Source of the DNA: Microbacterium sp. ProA8
GTDB taxonomy: Bacteria > Actinomycetota > Actinomycetes > Actinomycetales > Microbacteriaceae
NCBI RefSeq assembly: GCF_039905635.1
Contig: NZ_CP157000.1
Coordinates: forward strand, 3,844,001-3,908,000
Direction of reading: 5' to 3'
Length of the DNA: 64,000 bases
Shown: positions 35,245 through 43,319 of the stretch, one piece after another
Layout of the letters: each line of letters opens with the position of its first letter
Position numbering within the stretch: position 1 is the first letter of the stretch
Made by a program: the position numbers and the translations under genes
Notes under the pieces: model-generated
Seen by the model: only the letters and a program-made list of their open reading frames with translations
Databases searched by the model: none
What the model was told of the DNA's origin: nothing

Positions 35245-35460
35245 TCATTCCTCCGGGTAGTCGAAGAGGTCGTCGAGGCCCACGCCGAAGGCGCGGGAGA
35301 GCTGGAAGGCGAGCTCGAGCGTGGGCGAGTACCTGCCCTGCTCGATGGCGATGAGGGTCTGCCGGGTCACGCCGATCCGGCGGGCGAGCTCGGCCTGCGT
35401 GATCCCGGCCGCCTCGCGCACGGCGCGGATCGAGTTCGTGACCTTGGTGGGCTTGACCAT
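35245..35460 (-). CDS. Short XRE-family regulator
   Basis: A 71-residue DNA-binding protein that is almost only a helix-turn-helix (IRAVREAAGITQAELARRI ... VTRQTLIAIEQGRYSPTLE), of the YozG/Cro-like kind typically paired with a small membrane protein. The ATG at 35460 shares a base with the stop of the upstream membrane gene. It probably represses its own operon through the 18-bp inverted repeat at 35911-35972. Confidence 0.92.
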   Translation of the reverse strand: MVKPTKVTNSIRAVREAAGITQAELARRIGVTRQTLIAIEQGRYSPTLELAFQLSRAFGVGLDDLFDYPEE

Positions 35461-35894
35461 CAGACGAGCCCGCGCCGGTAGGCGATGACACTCGCGATGC
35501 CGCCGATGATCGACGAGACCGCGAAACCGAAGAACATGGTGTTCGCGATCCAGAACCAGTCCGCCTCGAAGGCGCACAGGACGATGACGCCCAGTCCCGC
35601 GATCACGAGGAACGCCTGCCCGACGCGGGTCGACATGTGCGCGATGTCGCGGTCGCGCTGATCGCTCTTGCCGACGCCCTCAGGATCCCTCAGACCGGCG
35701 AGCATGCCCCACACGATGCTGAGCACGATGGCGCCGACGATGCTGGCCCCGATCGTCCACAGCATGATCGGCACCCAGTCGACGTCGGTGAGCGGCCCGC
35801 CGGCGGCCTGCTGCAGCACGATCACGACATACACACCCATCCCGATCACGCTGACGATGAGGCTCGCCCAGATGTTGCGCTCCTCGTAGACCAT
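35460..35894 (-). CDS. Small four-helix membrane protein paired with XRE regulator
   Basis: A 144-residue integral membrane protein with four hydrophobic segments (about residues 10-28, 43-65, 92-112 and 117-138) and a charged cytosolic loop in the middle (LRDPEGVGKSDQRDRDIAHM). The ATG at 35894 has a GGAGGAG site. First gene of a three-gene operon with the XRE regulator and the oxidoreductase. Such membrane/XRE pairs are common in actinobacteria and often have no known function; I do not know this one's. Confidence 0.85.
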   Translation of the reverse strand: MVYEERNIWASLIVSVIGMGVYVVIVLQQAAGGPLTDVDWVPIMLWTIGASIVGAIVLSIVWGMLAGLRDPEGVGKSDQRDRDIAHMSTRVGQAFLVIAGLGVIVLCAFEADWFWIANTMFFGFAVSSIIGGIASVIAYRRGLV

Positions 35895-35910
35895 GGCTCC
35901 TCCAGCGTTG

Positions 35911-35972
35911 TGTAAAAGATTCTTGACACTGAACGTAGACCCACCCAGACGGTGTGTCAAGAATTTTTTACA
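35911..35972 (-). promoter_or_regulatory. Promoter enclosed by an 18-bp inverted repeat
   Basis: TGTAAAAGATTCTTGACA (35911-35928) and its inverted partner (35955-35972) match at 17 of 18 positions. On the minus strand a consensus -35 TTGACA (35960-35955) lies in the outer arm, with a 17-base spacer and -10 TACGTT (35937-35932). The inner arm covers the expected start site. This AT-rich island in a GC-rich genome is a clear operator/promoter, probably bound by the XRE protein. Confidence 0.8.
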
Positions 35973-35981
35973 CTGGGTGAT

Positions 35982-36010
35982 GGCGGATGCCGCGGGCAGC
36001 GGCATCCGCC
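35982..36010 (-). terminator. Hairpin after the GNAT gene
   Basis: GGCGGATGCCGC (35982-35993) and GCGGCATCCGCC (35999-36010) form a perfect 12-bp stem with a 5-base loop, just past the 3' end of the acetyltransferase gene. No T run is present. Confidence 0.6.
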
Positions 36011-36027
36011 ATGACAGCCGTGGCCGG

Positions 36028-36630
36028 CTATGCGAGCGTCGAGTGCGCCGGCAGCGCGTCCCACTCCGCCCGGAGCACACCCATCACGACGGAGTCGTAG
36101 CGCGCACCGCGCACTTCGCGGGCGTCGCGGAAGCGCGCCTCCTCGACGAAGCCGAGCCGGTGCCCGACCCCGAGCATGCGGGCGTTGCCCGACCAGGTGG
36201 AGTAGTCCAGACGCACGACCTCGGTCGTCGCGAAGAGGTAGTCGGTCCAGATCCGCAGCGCCTCCGTGCCGACGCCGCGGCCCCGGGTCGCGGGGTCGTA
36301 GACGGTCAGGCCCATGCGGCGCCAGTCCGACTCCTCGGACTCCCAATGCCACGAGATGGAGCCGACCATGGCGTCGGGCGCCTCTTCCATCACGATCACC
36401 GCCCGGGCCAGGGGCGATTCGGCGGCGTACTCCCCCGACGCGATGCGACCGCGGAACCGATCGAGGCGCTCGTCGATCTCGGAGGCCGTGAGCTTCGCGA
36501 AGTACGGCCCGTCCCACCGGTGCCAGTCCTGCTCGGGCTGCAGCCAGCGGCGGTGCGCCTCGAGGTCGCCTTCCTCGTAGGCACGCACGGCGACGCCGCC
36601 GCTCCGGCCGATCACTCGATATCCGCTCAC
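36028..36630 (-). CDS. GNAT-family N-acetyltransferase
   Basis: A 200-residue acetyltransferase resembling the RimJ/RimL-type GNATs. The acetyl-CoA motif is YDPATRGRGVGTEALRIWTDYLF near residues 112-134, with preceding GSISWHWES and the later NARMLGVGHRLGFVEEARFRDA. It may acylate a small amine or a ribosomal protein N-terminus; substrate unknown. The GTG at 36630 has no strong ribosome site. It is a single gene followed by a hairpin. Confidence 0.88.
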   Translation of the reverse strand: MSGYRVIGRSGGVAVRAYEEGDLEAHRRWLQPEQDWHRWDGPYFAKLTASEIDERLDRFRGRIASGEYAAESPLARAVIVMEEAPDAMVGSISWHWESEESDWRRMGLTVYDPATRGRGVGTEALRIWTDYLFATTEVVRLDYSTWSGNARMLGVGHRLGFVEEARFRDAREVRGARYDSVVMGVLRAEWDALPAHSTLA

Positions 36631-36739
36631 CCGCGTCAGTCTCGCAGGATGCCGCAGCCCGGCGCGATCAGCACACCGCGCAGCACCGCCGCCTCCGAGC
36701 GTGCGAGGGGCGGCGGTGCTGCGTCCGATGGGCCGGCCT

Positions 36740-36770
36740 CCGCGTCGGGCGCGCTGCGCGCCCGACGCGG
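36740..36770 (-). terminator. Hairpin after the two-domain esterase gene
   Basis: CCGCGTCGGGCGCG (36740-36753) and CGCGCCCGACGCGG (36757-36770) form a perfect 14-bp stem with loop CTG, eight bases past the esterase stop. Lacks a T run. Confidence 0.65.
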
Positions 36771-36778
36771 AGTCCCGG

Positions 36779-38977
36779 TCACCCGTTCGGGTCCTGGAAC
36801 AGACGCGGAGCCAGATCGATCAGGTTCTTCTGCCAGACGTCCCACCCGTGAGGGCCGACCGTCACGCCGTCGAACTCGTACTCGATGCCCAGCTGGTCCA
36901 GCACCGGAAGCGAGCTCATCACCGACCCGTACGTGAAGTCCGTGATGTCACCGGTGTAGATCCGATACAGCTCGGTGCCCGCATTGATGGCTGCGGCATC
37001 GACGCCCGCCGTCCCGCCGAAGCCGGCCGCGAACGTGCCGATCCAGGCGAACTCGCCGGGGTGCGCCTTCAGCACCGACACCGTCCGCGCGCCGCCGGCC
37101 GACAGTCCGGCCAGCGCCCGGTCGAGGGGATCGCTGCTGACGTTGTAGCGCTCCTCCGTCACCGGCACGACGTTCTCGAGCAGCTCCCGTGGGTAGTTGC
37201 TGACGTTGCCGTTGGGCATCACGACGACCATCGGCTCGATGGCGCCGTCCAGCGAGAGGTTGTCGAGGATCTGTCGCGCACGGCCGACCTCCACCCAGTC
37301 GGTCCAGCTCTGACCGCCGCCGTGGTTGAGCACGAACAGCGGATAGGGCTCGGCGCGGTCGGGGTCGTACCCCGGCGGGGTCCACACGTACGCGTTGCGC
37401 TGCTGACCGGCCACGGTGCTCTGGTAGGTCATGACCTCCAGGTTCCCGCCCTGTCCCTGGGGTACGTCGGCGAGCAGGCGCGAGCCTTCGCCGGGGACGA
37501 GGAAGGTGCTCCACGCCGGTTCCGACGTGACCTTCGTCGGGTTGGACGTGTCCTTGACGGACTGGCGATCGACGATGAGCCGGTAGTGGTAGAACTTCTC
37601 CTCGAGCGGGCCGACGGTCGCCCTCCAGCGGTCACCGACCTTGTTCATCTCCACGCGCAGCCAGCTGCCGCCCGGCGCCCAGTTCGCCCACACCGAGACG
37701 TACTCGGCGTCGGCGAAGTCGGTCGTCGTCTCGAAGGTCACGAAGTCGTCCTCGGTGAGCCAGGGCGTGGGCGTCGTGCCCGCGGCCGGCGGCTCGAAGC
37801 GCTCCGTGAGCGCGGTGTGCCCCTCGCTCATCGCGGGGTCCGAGGCCGCACCGGTGAACAGCCGGGGCGCGAAGTCGATGAGGTTCTCCTGCCAGGCGTT
37901 CCAGTTGTGCCCCGCATCCGGGTTCACACCGTCGAACTGGTAGTCCAGCCCCCGGGCGTCGAACTTCTCGAACGAGTCGTACACATCGTTGTAGGCGATG
38001 TCGGTCTTGTTGCCGACGTAGACGCGGAACAGCTCGGTGCGGTCGTTCATCCTGTCGACGGGGATCGCATCGAGGTCGCCGAAGCGTCCCGCACCGAAGG
38101 TGCCGATCGCGTCGAACTCGCCGGGGTGCTCGCTGAACACCTCGAACGCCTGCCCGCCGCCCATCGAGAGGCCTGCCAGGGCCCGATGGTTCTTGGAGGG
38201 CGAGACGTTGTAGGTGCGCTCCACGGCCGGGACGATGTTCTCGAGCAGCTCCGCCGAGAAGTCGTCGACATTGCCGTTGCCCATCACCACGAGCATGTCC
38301 TCGAGCTGTCCGGCCAGCCACAGGTTGTCCAGGATCTGCTCGGCGCGCCCCACCTCGACCCAGTCGCGGTAGCTCTGGCCGCCTCCGTGCTGGAGGTACA
38401 GCACCGGGAGCTTCTTGCCCTTGGGCGTGTACGTCGGCGGAACCCAGACGAGCGCCTGACGCTCCTCGCCCGCGACCGCGCTGTCGTACGACAGCGTCTG
38501 GATGACGCCGGCCTGCTCTGGGGCGTCGGCCAGCAGCGCTGCCGAGTCGCCCGGGATGAAGAACGTGCTCCACTCCGGTTCGGATGCGACGCTGGTCGGG
38601 TTGCTCGTGTCCTTCAGGACTTTGCTGTCGTCACCCGTGACCTGGTAGTAGTACAGGCCGGGCTCGAAGGGTCCGTACGTCGCCGTCCAGTTCGCGCCGC
38701 TGCGCTGCAGTCCGATCTGCGCCCAGTTGTGCGAAGGCCCGAAGTTGCCCTCGACGACCACCTGCGACACCGGCCCCACCGCGGCTTCGACGGCGGCGTT
38801 CGGCACGGCGATCCGCAGATAGCCGCCTTCCTGCTGCGCGATCCACGGGTCCGCCGCGCTGGCCGGCGCGGCCGCCATCAGCCCGGCGAACGCCAGGACT
38901 GCGGCCGTGACGACCGCGACGGCTCGTCTCGCTCTCCCGAACCGGCCCGAGCGCCGGTCCTCGGATGTGATCTCCAT
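36779..38977 (-). CDS. Secreted two-domain CE1-like esterase
   Basis: A 732-residue exported protein with an internal duplication. The signal peptide ends near APASAADP (about residue 42). Each half has an Ig-like N-terminal part (PVSQVVVEGNFGPSH; FADAEYVSVWANWAPGG) with YYYQVTGDDSKVLKDTSNPT-like repeats, then an alpha/beta hydrolase of the feruloyl/acetyl-xylan esterase (CE1, Esterase_D) type. The nucleophile elbows are GLSMGGG in the first half and GLSAGGA in the second; His candidates are in DAGHNWNAWQENL and GPHGWDVWQKNL. Both halves look catalytic. ATG 38977 follows GAGGA. Divergent from a third, single-domain relative at 39242; operators lie between. Confidence 0.88.
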   Translation of the reverse strand: MEITSEDRRSGRFGRARRAVAVVTAAVLAFAGLMAAAPASAADPWIAQQEGGYLRIAVPNAAVEAAVGPVSQVVVEGNFGPSHNWAQIGLQRSGANWTATYGPFEPGLYYYQVTGDDSKVLKDTSNPTSVASEPEWSTFFIPGDSAALLADAPEQAGVIQTLSYDSAVAGEERQALVWVPPTYTPKGKKLPVLYLQHGGGQSYRDWVEVGRAEQILDNLWLAGQLEDMLVVMGNGNVDDFSAELLENIVPAVERTYNVSPSKNHRALAGLSMGGGQAFEVFSEHPGEFDAIGTFGAGRFGDLDAIPVDRMNDRTELFRVYVGNKTDIAYNDVYDSFEKFDARGLDYQFDGVNPDAGHNWNAWQENLIDFAPRLFTGAASDPAMSEGHTALTERFEPPAAGTTPTPWLTEDDFVTFETTTDFADAEYVSVWANWAPGGSWLRVEMNKVGDRWRATVGPLEEKFYHYRLIVDRQSVKDTSNPTKVTSEPAWSTFLVPGEGSRLLADVPQGQGGNLEVMTYQSTVAGQQRNAYVWTPPGYDPDRAEPYPLFVLNHGGGQSWTDWVEVGRARQILDNLSLDGAIEPMVVVMPNGNVSNYPRELLENVVPVTEERYNVSSDPLDRALAGLSAGGARTVSVLKAHPGEFAWIGTFAAGFGGTAGVDAAAINAGTELYRIYTGDITDFTYGSVMSSLPVLDQLGIEYEFDGVTVGPHGWDVWQKNLIDLAPRLFQDPNG

Positions 38978-39072
38978 CGATTCCTCATCTCGTGTGACTC
39001 GACCGACTCCAGGAGCTCGTTGACCCCGGGGTCGACTGGCTGAGACGGGCAGGCACACGGCGACGTGCGCAT

Positions 39073-39086
39073 TTACAACGTAGTAA
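39073..39086. promoter_or_regulatory. Block 4 operator 1
   Basis: TTACAACGTAGTAA, CG-centred, arms TTAC/GTAA, one mismatch from a perfect palindrome. It lies 96 bases upstream of the two-domain esterase start. Confidence 0.65.
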
Positions 39087-39139
39087 CTCCCGTCTCCGCT
39101 CACTCTTACAGAGCCACTCGCATCCGGTCAAGAGAAATG

Positions 39140-39151
39140 TACAACGTCGTA
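39140..39151. promoter_or_regulatory. Block 4 operator 2
   Basis: TACAACGTCGTA, CG-centred, between the divergent esterase genes. It is spaced 23 bases from operator 3, which has the same core. Confidence 0.65.
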
Positions 39152-39160
39152 AAGATTAAC

Positions 39161-39176
39161 TTTACAACGTCGTAAA
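39161..39176. promoter_or_regulatory. Block 4 operator 3
   Basis: TTTACAACGTCGTAAA, a 16-base palindrome apart from one inner pair, 66 bases before the GTG start of the plus-strand esterase. Same core as the sites before the third ABC locus and the isomerase operon. Confidence 0.7.
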
Positions 39177-39241
39177 CCGGCGATAGCGTGGCCCCGCCGA
39201 GCGGGACCGCCCGGCGCTCAACGGCCATTCGAGGAGGAACG

Positions 39242-40795
39242 GTGGAGAGTATCGCGCAACAGCGCAGACCTGACGCGGGGGTCCCGCACGAGGTCCAAGA
39301 GGACCGAATCTTCGGCAGCCGGCGCCTGAGGGCACTGGCCGTCGTGATTCTCGCGTGGGCCATGCTGCTCACCATGGCGCCGGGCACGGCCCGAGCCGCC
39401 GAGGGGGATCTGACCCCCGGCCCGACGATCATCGCGGATCCGGAGTCGCCCACCGGCTACACCGGGCGCTTCGTCTACTACAACCCCGACGCGACCAGCG
39501 TCCGCTTCGTCGCGGACATCATGCTGCGCAACTGGGAGGACCGCACGGACACCACCGTGTACAGCCCGTGGGACTACCGCCCGGGACTCATGCGCGGCGG
39601 CGGCGCGTACGACGTCGAGATGACGAACGCGGGCGGCGGGTACTGGGTGGCCGAGGTGCCGCTCGCGGCCGGCGTGAACCAGTACTGGTTCTACGTGAAC
39701 AACAACACGAGCCTGTGGGTGGCAGACCCGGCGAACTCGCCGATCTACGCGCCCGACGGGCTGACCGGCACGGCTCGGCGCGCGTTCAACAAGGTGTTCG
39801 TCCCGTACGACGCGGCCAAGCAGGACTACGAGCCCCTCGCCGCGCGTCAGATCGAGCTCGAGCGGGCCGATTCCCCGAAGGGCACGTGGAGCTATGTCCC
39901 GTTCGAGGTCAACGGCACGACGCGCACGATGGGCGTCTACCTCCCGCCGGGTTACGACCCCGACCGCGCCGAGCCGTACAAGACGATCTACATGCAGCAC
40001 GGTGGCGGCCAGGATCAGTCCGACTGGATGAACATCGGCGACGTCCCGGTCATCATGGACAACCTCATCCAGGACGGCGACACCGAGCCCGCGATCGTCA
40101 TCACGACGAACACGAACTACCTCGGCGCCGCCAACCAGGGCTACCCCAACCTGCGGAACGTCGTCATCCCGTTCGTCGAGTCGAACTACAACGTCTCGAC
40201 GGACGCGATCGACCGCGCATTCGCGGGTCTGTCGGCCGGCAGCTTCGTGACGCAGAACCTGATCAACTTCGATGCCGACGCGTTCGGCTACTACGGGCCG
40301 TGGAGCGGCGGGGCGAGCGTTCGCACCACGACGCCGAACCTGGCGGCGCCCTACATCCTGTACGGCGGCGGGCTCTGGGACTTCGGCCTGCCGAACGCGA
40401 ACACGGTCGCGGCACTCGACAACGTCGGGTTCGTCGAGAACGTGGTCGTGGCCGGTGCGCACGACTTCAACGCGTGGAACCAGCTGTTCACGACGTTCGC
40501 GCGCGACTACCTCTGGCACCCGGAGGCGTTCATCAAGGATGAGATCGACACCCTCAAGGCGAGTGTCGCGGGCACGGCTCTGAACGGCGGGAACAAGAAC
40601 GCCCTCACGGTCAAGCTCGATCAGGCTCTCAGCCTCGTCGCCAAGGGCGACAGTGCGGGCGCCCTCGAAGTGCTGAACGGCTTCGTCGCCCAGGTGGACG
40701 GCTTCACCGCCGCCGGGAAGCTGACGGCGGATCAGTCCGCCGCGCTGCTTCCGGTCGCCCAGAAGATCCTCTTCAACGTGGGTTACTGGCAGTAG
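39242..40795 (+). CDS. Secreted single-domain CE1-like esterase with C-terminal helical module
   Basis: A 517-residue exported esterase. A long signal region (about residues 1-53) has hydrophobic core LAVVILAWAMLLTMAP and cleavage near ARAAEGD. It has an Ig-like domain (TSVRFVADIMLRNWED, GVNQYWFYVNNNT), then an Esterase_D hydrolase with YMQHGGGQDQSDW, nucleophile elbow GLSAGSF and His in AGAHDFNAWNQLF. A C-terminal helical FIVAR/FIMAH-like module (about residues 438-515) may bind sugar or wall. The GTG at 39242 follows GAGGAGG; an upstream ATG at 39188 lacks a ribosome site. Probably releases ferulate or acetate from plant polysaccharide. Confidence 0.87.
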   Translation: MESIAQQRRPDAGVPHEVQEDRIFGSRRLRALAVVILAWAMLLTMAPGTARAAEGDLTPGPTIIADPESPTGYTGRFVYYNPDATSVRFVADIMLRNWEDRTDTTVYSPWDYRPGLMRGGGAYDVEMTNAGGGYWVAEVPLAAGVNQYWFYVNNNTSLWVADPANSPIYAPDGLTGTARRAFNKVFVPYDAAKQDYEPLAARQIELERADSPKGTWSYVPFEVNGTTRTMGVYLPPGYDPDRAEPYKTIYMQHGGGQDQSDWMNIGDVPVIMDNLIQDGDTEPAIVITTNTNYLGAANQGYPNLRNVVIPFVESNYNVSTDAIDRAFAGLSAGSFVTQNLINFDADAFGYYGPWSGGASVRTTTPNLAAPYILYGGGLWDFGLPNANTVAALDNVGFVENVVVAGAHDFNAWNQLFTTFARDYLWHPEAFIKDEIDTLKASVAGTALNGGNKNALTVKLDQALSLVAKGDSAGALEVLNGFVAQVDGFTAAGKLTADQSAALLPVAQKILFNVGYWQ

Positions 40796-40806
40796 TCACT
40801 CACCGA

Positions 40807-40849
40807 CGCGGGTTGCCGGCAGAGCCTCTCTGCCGGCAATCCGCGTTTT
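40807..40849. terminator. Bidirectional terminator
   Basis: An 18-bp stem (40807-40824 with 40828-40845, one G-T wobble) with a three-base loop is followed by TTTT. It sits in the 63-base gap between the convergent esterase and LacI genes and can serve both. Confidence 0.85.
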
Positions 40850-40858
40850 CGCCGGCCG

Positions 40859-41878
40859 TCAGCCGCGGGGCGATGGCGCGGGCTTCGCGGTCGAGTCGCG
40901 GACCACGAGCCGTGTCGCCAGCTCGATGCGGGTGACCTCCGGCCGGGACTGTTCCAGCAGCTGGAGCACGAGGCGGGTCGCCTGTTCGGCCATCTCACGG
41001 AGGGGCTGGTGGACCGTCGTCAGCCGAGGGTGGGCCAGCTCGGCGATGGCCAGGTCGTCGAAACCCACCACCGAGAGGTCGTGGGGCACGGTCATCCCCA
41101 GGGCCGCCGCCGCATGCAGCACGCCCAGCGCCTGCGCGTCGTTGCCCGCGAAGATCGCGGTCGGCGGATCGGCCAGTCGCAGCAGCTCGCTCGCATGCCG
41201 TTCCCCGCCGTCCCGCTGGAAGTCCCCGAAGCGGACCCATTCCGGCGCGATCGGCATGCGCGCCGACGACATCGCCGCGCGGTAGCCGTCGAGCCGCGCC
41301 AGCGCGCACATCACCGATTCCGGACCGGTGATCGCCGCGATGCGGCGGTGTCCGAGCTCCAGCAGGTGCCTCGTCGCCGCCAGCCCGCCCGACCAGTTCG
41401 CCGAGCCGACGGAGGGGATGTCCTGGGCGGGGTCGCCCTCGGGATCGATGATGACGTAGGGGATGCCGCGTGCGGTGAGCCTCTCCCGCCCTTCCGGCGG
41501 GATGCCGGCGAAGAGCAGGATGATGCCCGTCGGCGCGCGGCGCACGACCGACTCCAGCCACTCCGGTCCCGGCGCGTGGCGGTCGCCGCTCACCGAAAGG
41601 GAGACGGCGAGTCCCACCGCGGCGGCGCTCTCGCGGACGCCTTCGAGGATGGCGAGCGCCCACTCCCCCTCGAGCTCGTGCAGAACGACCTCGATGTACT
41701 CGCGCCGCTGTCTGCTCTTCCTGCGCCGGTACCCGCTCTCGCGGAGGTGCTCCTCGACGAGTGCCCGCGTCGCCGACGACACGTCGGTCGCGCCGTTGAG
41801 GACCTTCGAGATGGTCGTGAGCGACAACCCGGTCTGAGCAGCGATCTCGTTGAGCGTCACTCGCTGGGTTCGTGCCAT
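40859..41878 (-). CDS. LacI-family transcriptional regulator, end of third ABC operon
   Basis: A 339-residue repressor with helix-turn-helix VTLNEIAAQTGLSLTTISKV and ligand domain (FAGNDAQALGVLHAA ... LSVVGFDDLAIAELAHPRL). The hinge YRRRKSRQRREYIEVV is unusually basic. It starts 12 bases after the GH5 gene, so it is the last gene of a six-gene operon: binding protein, two permeases, GH51, GH5, LacI. It may regulate this operon or another; a second LacI is at 52677. Confidence 0.93.
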   Translation of the reverse strand: MARTQRVTLNEIAAQTGLSLTTISKVLNGATDVSSATRALVEEHLRESGYRRRKSRQRREYIEVVLHELEGEWALAILEGVRESAAAVGLAVSLSVSGDRHAPGPEWLESVVRRAPTGIILLFAGIPPEGRERLTARGIPYVIIDPEGDPAQDIPSVGSANWSGGLAATRHLLELGHRRIAAITGPESVMCALARLDGYRAAMSSARMPIAPEWVRFGDFQRDGGERHASELLRLADPPTAIFAGNDAQALGVLHAAAALGMTVPHDLSVVGFDDLAIAELAHPRLTTVHQPLREMAEQATRLVLQLLEQSRPEVTRIELATRLVVRDSTAKPAPSPRG

Positions 41879-41890
41879 GTCGCCGCCCGG

Positions 41891-43270
41891 CTAGCTCGTC
41901 GCGCGCCGGAGTATCGTCGCCAGGTCCTCGCGGATGCGGCACTGGCGGAACGAGAACGCGTCGGCGAGTGCCTCCGCCTCGTCCGGCCCGACGCCCTCGA
42001 ACGCACGGGCGAACTCGTCCACCAGGGCTTCCGCGAGCATCACGTGACGGACGTGCCCGTGGATCCACCGGCGCGCACCCCACGGGTAGGGCTGGAAGTC
42101 CGGGAACTCCTCCTGGAAGAGCCGCTCGATCGGCTCGAGGATGTCGCGGACCCCCGCGTCGGTCGAGCCCCACGAATCGACGCCGAAGCGGGCCTTCCTC
42201 TCGAGCACCGGCGCGATGCGCCGCAGGTAGGCGGAGTCGGGATCCACCGTGACGACCCCCTGCAGGCCGATGTCCTTGTAGGTCCACAGTGCCCAGCTCG
42301 CGTCGTGGCGGTCGAAGATCGCGAGCTGGTCCTCGAGCAGGCGATACCGCTGCTCATCACGCGCGGGGTCGCCGGTGTAGACCGGTCCGAACTCTCCCAC
42401 CCAGATCGGCGTGCCGGTCTCGCGCATGTACGCGGTGCGTTCGAGGAAGGTCTGCTCCACGCGATCCCTGTCGACGTACTGCCCGCGCGAGATCCCCGGA
42501 TACGGGCCGCCGTCCACGAACCCGGGCAGGGCGTAGTCGTGCGCCGTGTACACGCAGTTCGGGAGCGGGTCCCCCAGCTGGTCGAACTGGGTGGAGTAGC
42601 GGTTGCCGTCGAGGAAGAGGATGTGATCGGGGTCCACCGCGCGGATGGCGGCCTCGAGCCGGCGATAGAAGGGCCCGATCGCCGTGCCTTCGACATCCCC
42701 GGGCTCGTTGACCGGGTTGTAGCCGGCGACCCAAGGGTTGCCGCGATAGTGATCGGCGATCCTCTCCCACAGGTGCACGACGCGGTCCTGGAACTGCCGC
42801 TGCGACCAGAAGTGCGCCCACTGGGTCGGGTTGTCGCTGTGCCAGTGCTGGTTCTGGGCCCCGGGAAGGGCGTGGAGGTCGAGGATCGTGTAGATGCCGT
42901 GACTCGCGCACGCCTCGACGACCTGGTCCAGCAGGCGGAAGCCTTCGTCCCGGATGACGAAGGGCTCTGCGTCGCTCTCGAAGTGATGGTAGTTGAACGG
43001 GACGCGGAGCGAGTTGGCTCCGAGCGACTGGAGGAACGCGGCATCCTCCGCGGTGAAGAACGCCGCCATGAACCTCCCGAAGAAGCGCTCGTACGCCTCT
43101 TCCCCCAGCACGCGACGAAGTGCCCGACGCTGCTGCGACTCGGCGCCCGCGTAGCCGGTGATGAAGTTCTCCATGTTCATCCACCCGCCGAGCCCGAAGC
43201 CCTTCAGCGTGACAGGCTCGTCGCCCGCCACGATGCGGGTTCCCTCGACGCGGAGCACGTGCTGCGTCAT
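41891..43270 (-). CDS. Glycoside hydrolase family 5 enzyme, block 4
   Basis: A 459-residue intracellular GH5 enzyme and a clear paralogue of the protein at 19884-21296: both share GLGGWMNMENFITGY, LDLHALPG-QNQHWHSDN, FLDGNRYST and WALWTYKDIGLQG. Acid/base Glu is E189 in YNPVNEP, nucleophile E293 in WVGEFGPVY. The second of two close ATGs (43270) has the better-spaced GGAAGGA site; 43276 is the alternative. No signal peptide, so it acts on imported material, downstream of GH51. Substrate is probably a beta-linked di- or oligosaccharide. Confidence 0.9.
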   Translation of the reverse strand: MTQHVLRVEGTRIVAGDEPVTLKGFGLGGWMNMENFITGYAGAESQQRRALRRVLGEEAYERFFGRFMAAFFTAEDAAFLQSLGANSLRVPFNYHHFESDAEPFVIRDEGFRLLDQVVEACASHGIYTILDLHALPGAQNQHWHSDNPTQWAHFWSQRQFQDRVVHLWERIADHYRGNPWVAGYNPVNEPGDVEGTAIGPFYRRLEAAIRAVDPDHILFLDGNRYSTQFDQLGDPLPNCVYTAHDYALPGFVDGGPYPGISRGQYVDRDRVEQTFLERTAYMRETGTPIWVGEFGPVYTGDPARDEQRYRLLEDQLAIFDRHDASWALWTYKDIGLQGVVTVDPDSAYLRRIAPVLERKARFGVDSWGSTDAGVRDILEPIERLFQEEFPDFQPYPWGARRWIHGHVRHVMLAEALVDEFARAFEGVGPDEAEALADAFSFRQCRIREDLATILRRATS

Positions 43271-43319
43271 CCTCATTCCTTCCTGCGTGGGTGCGGCCGG
43301 CGCGCGTGGGGCGCCGTGC

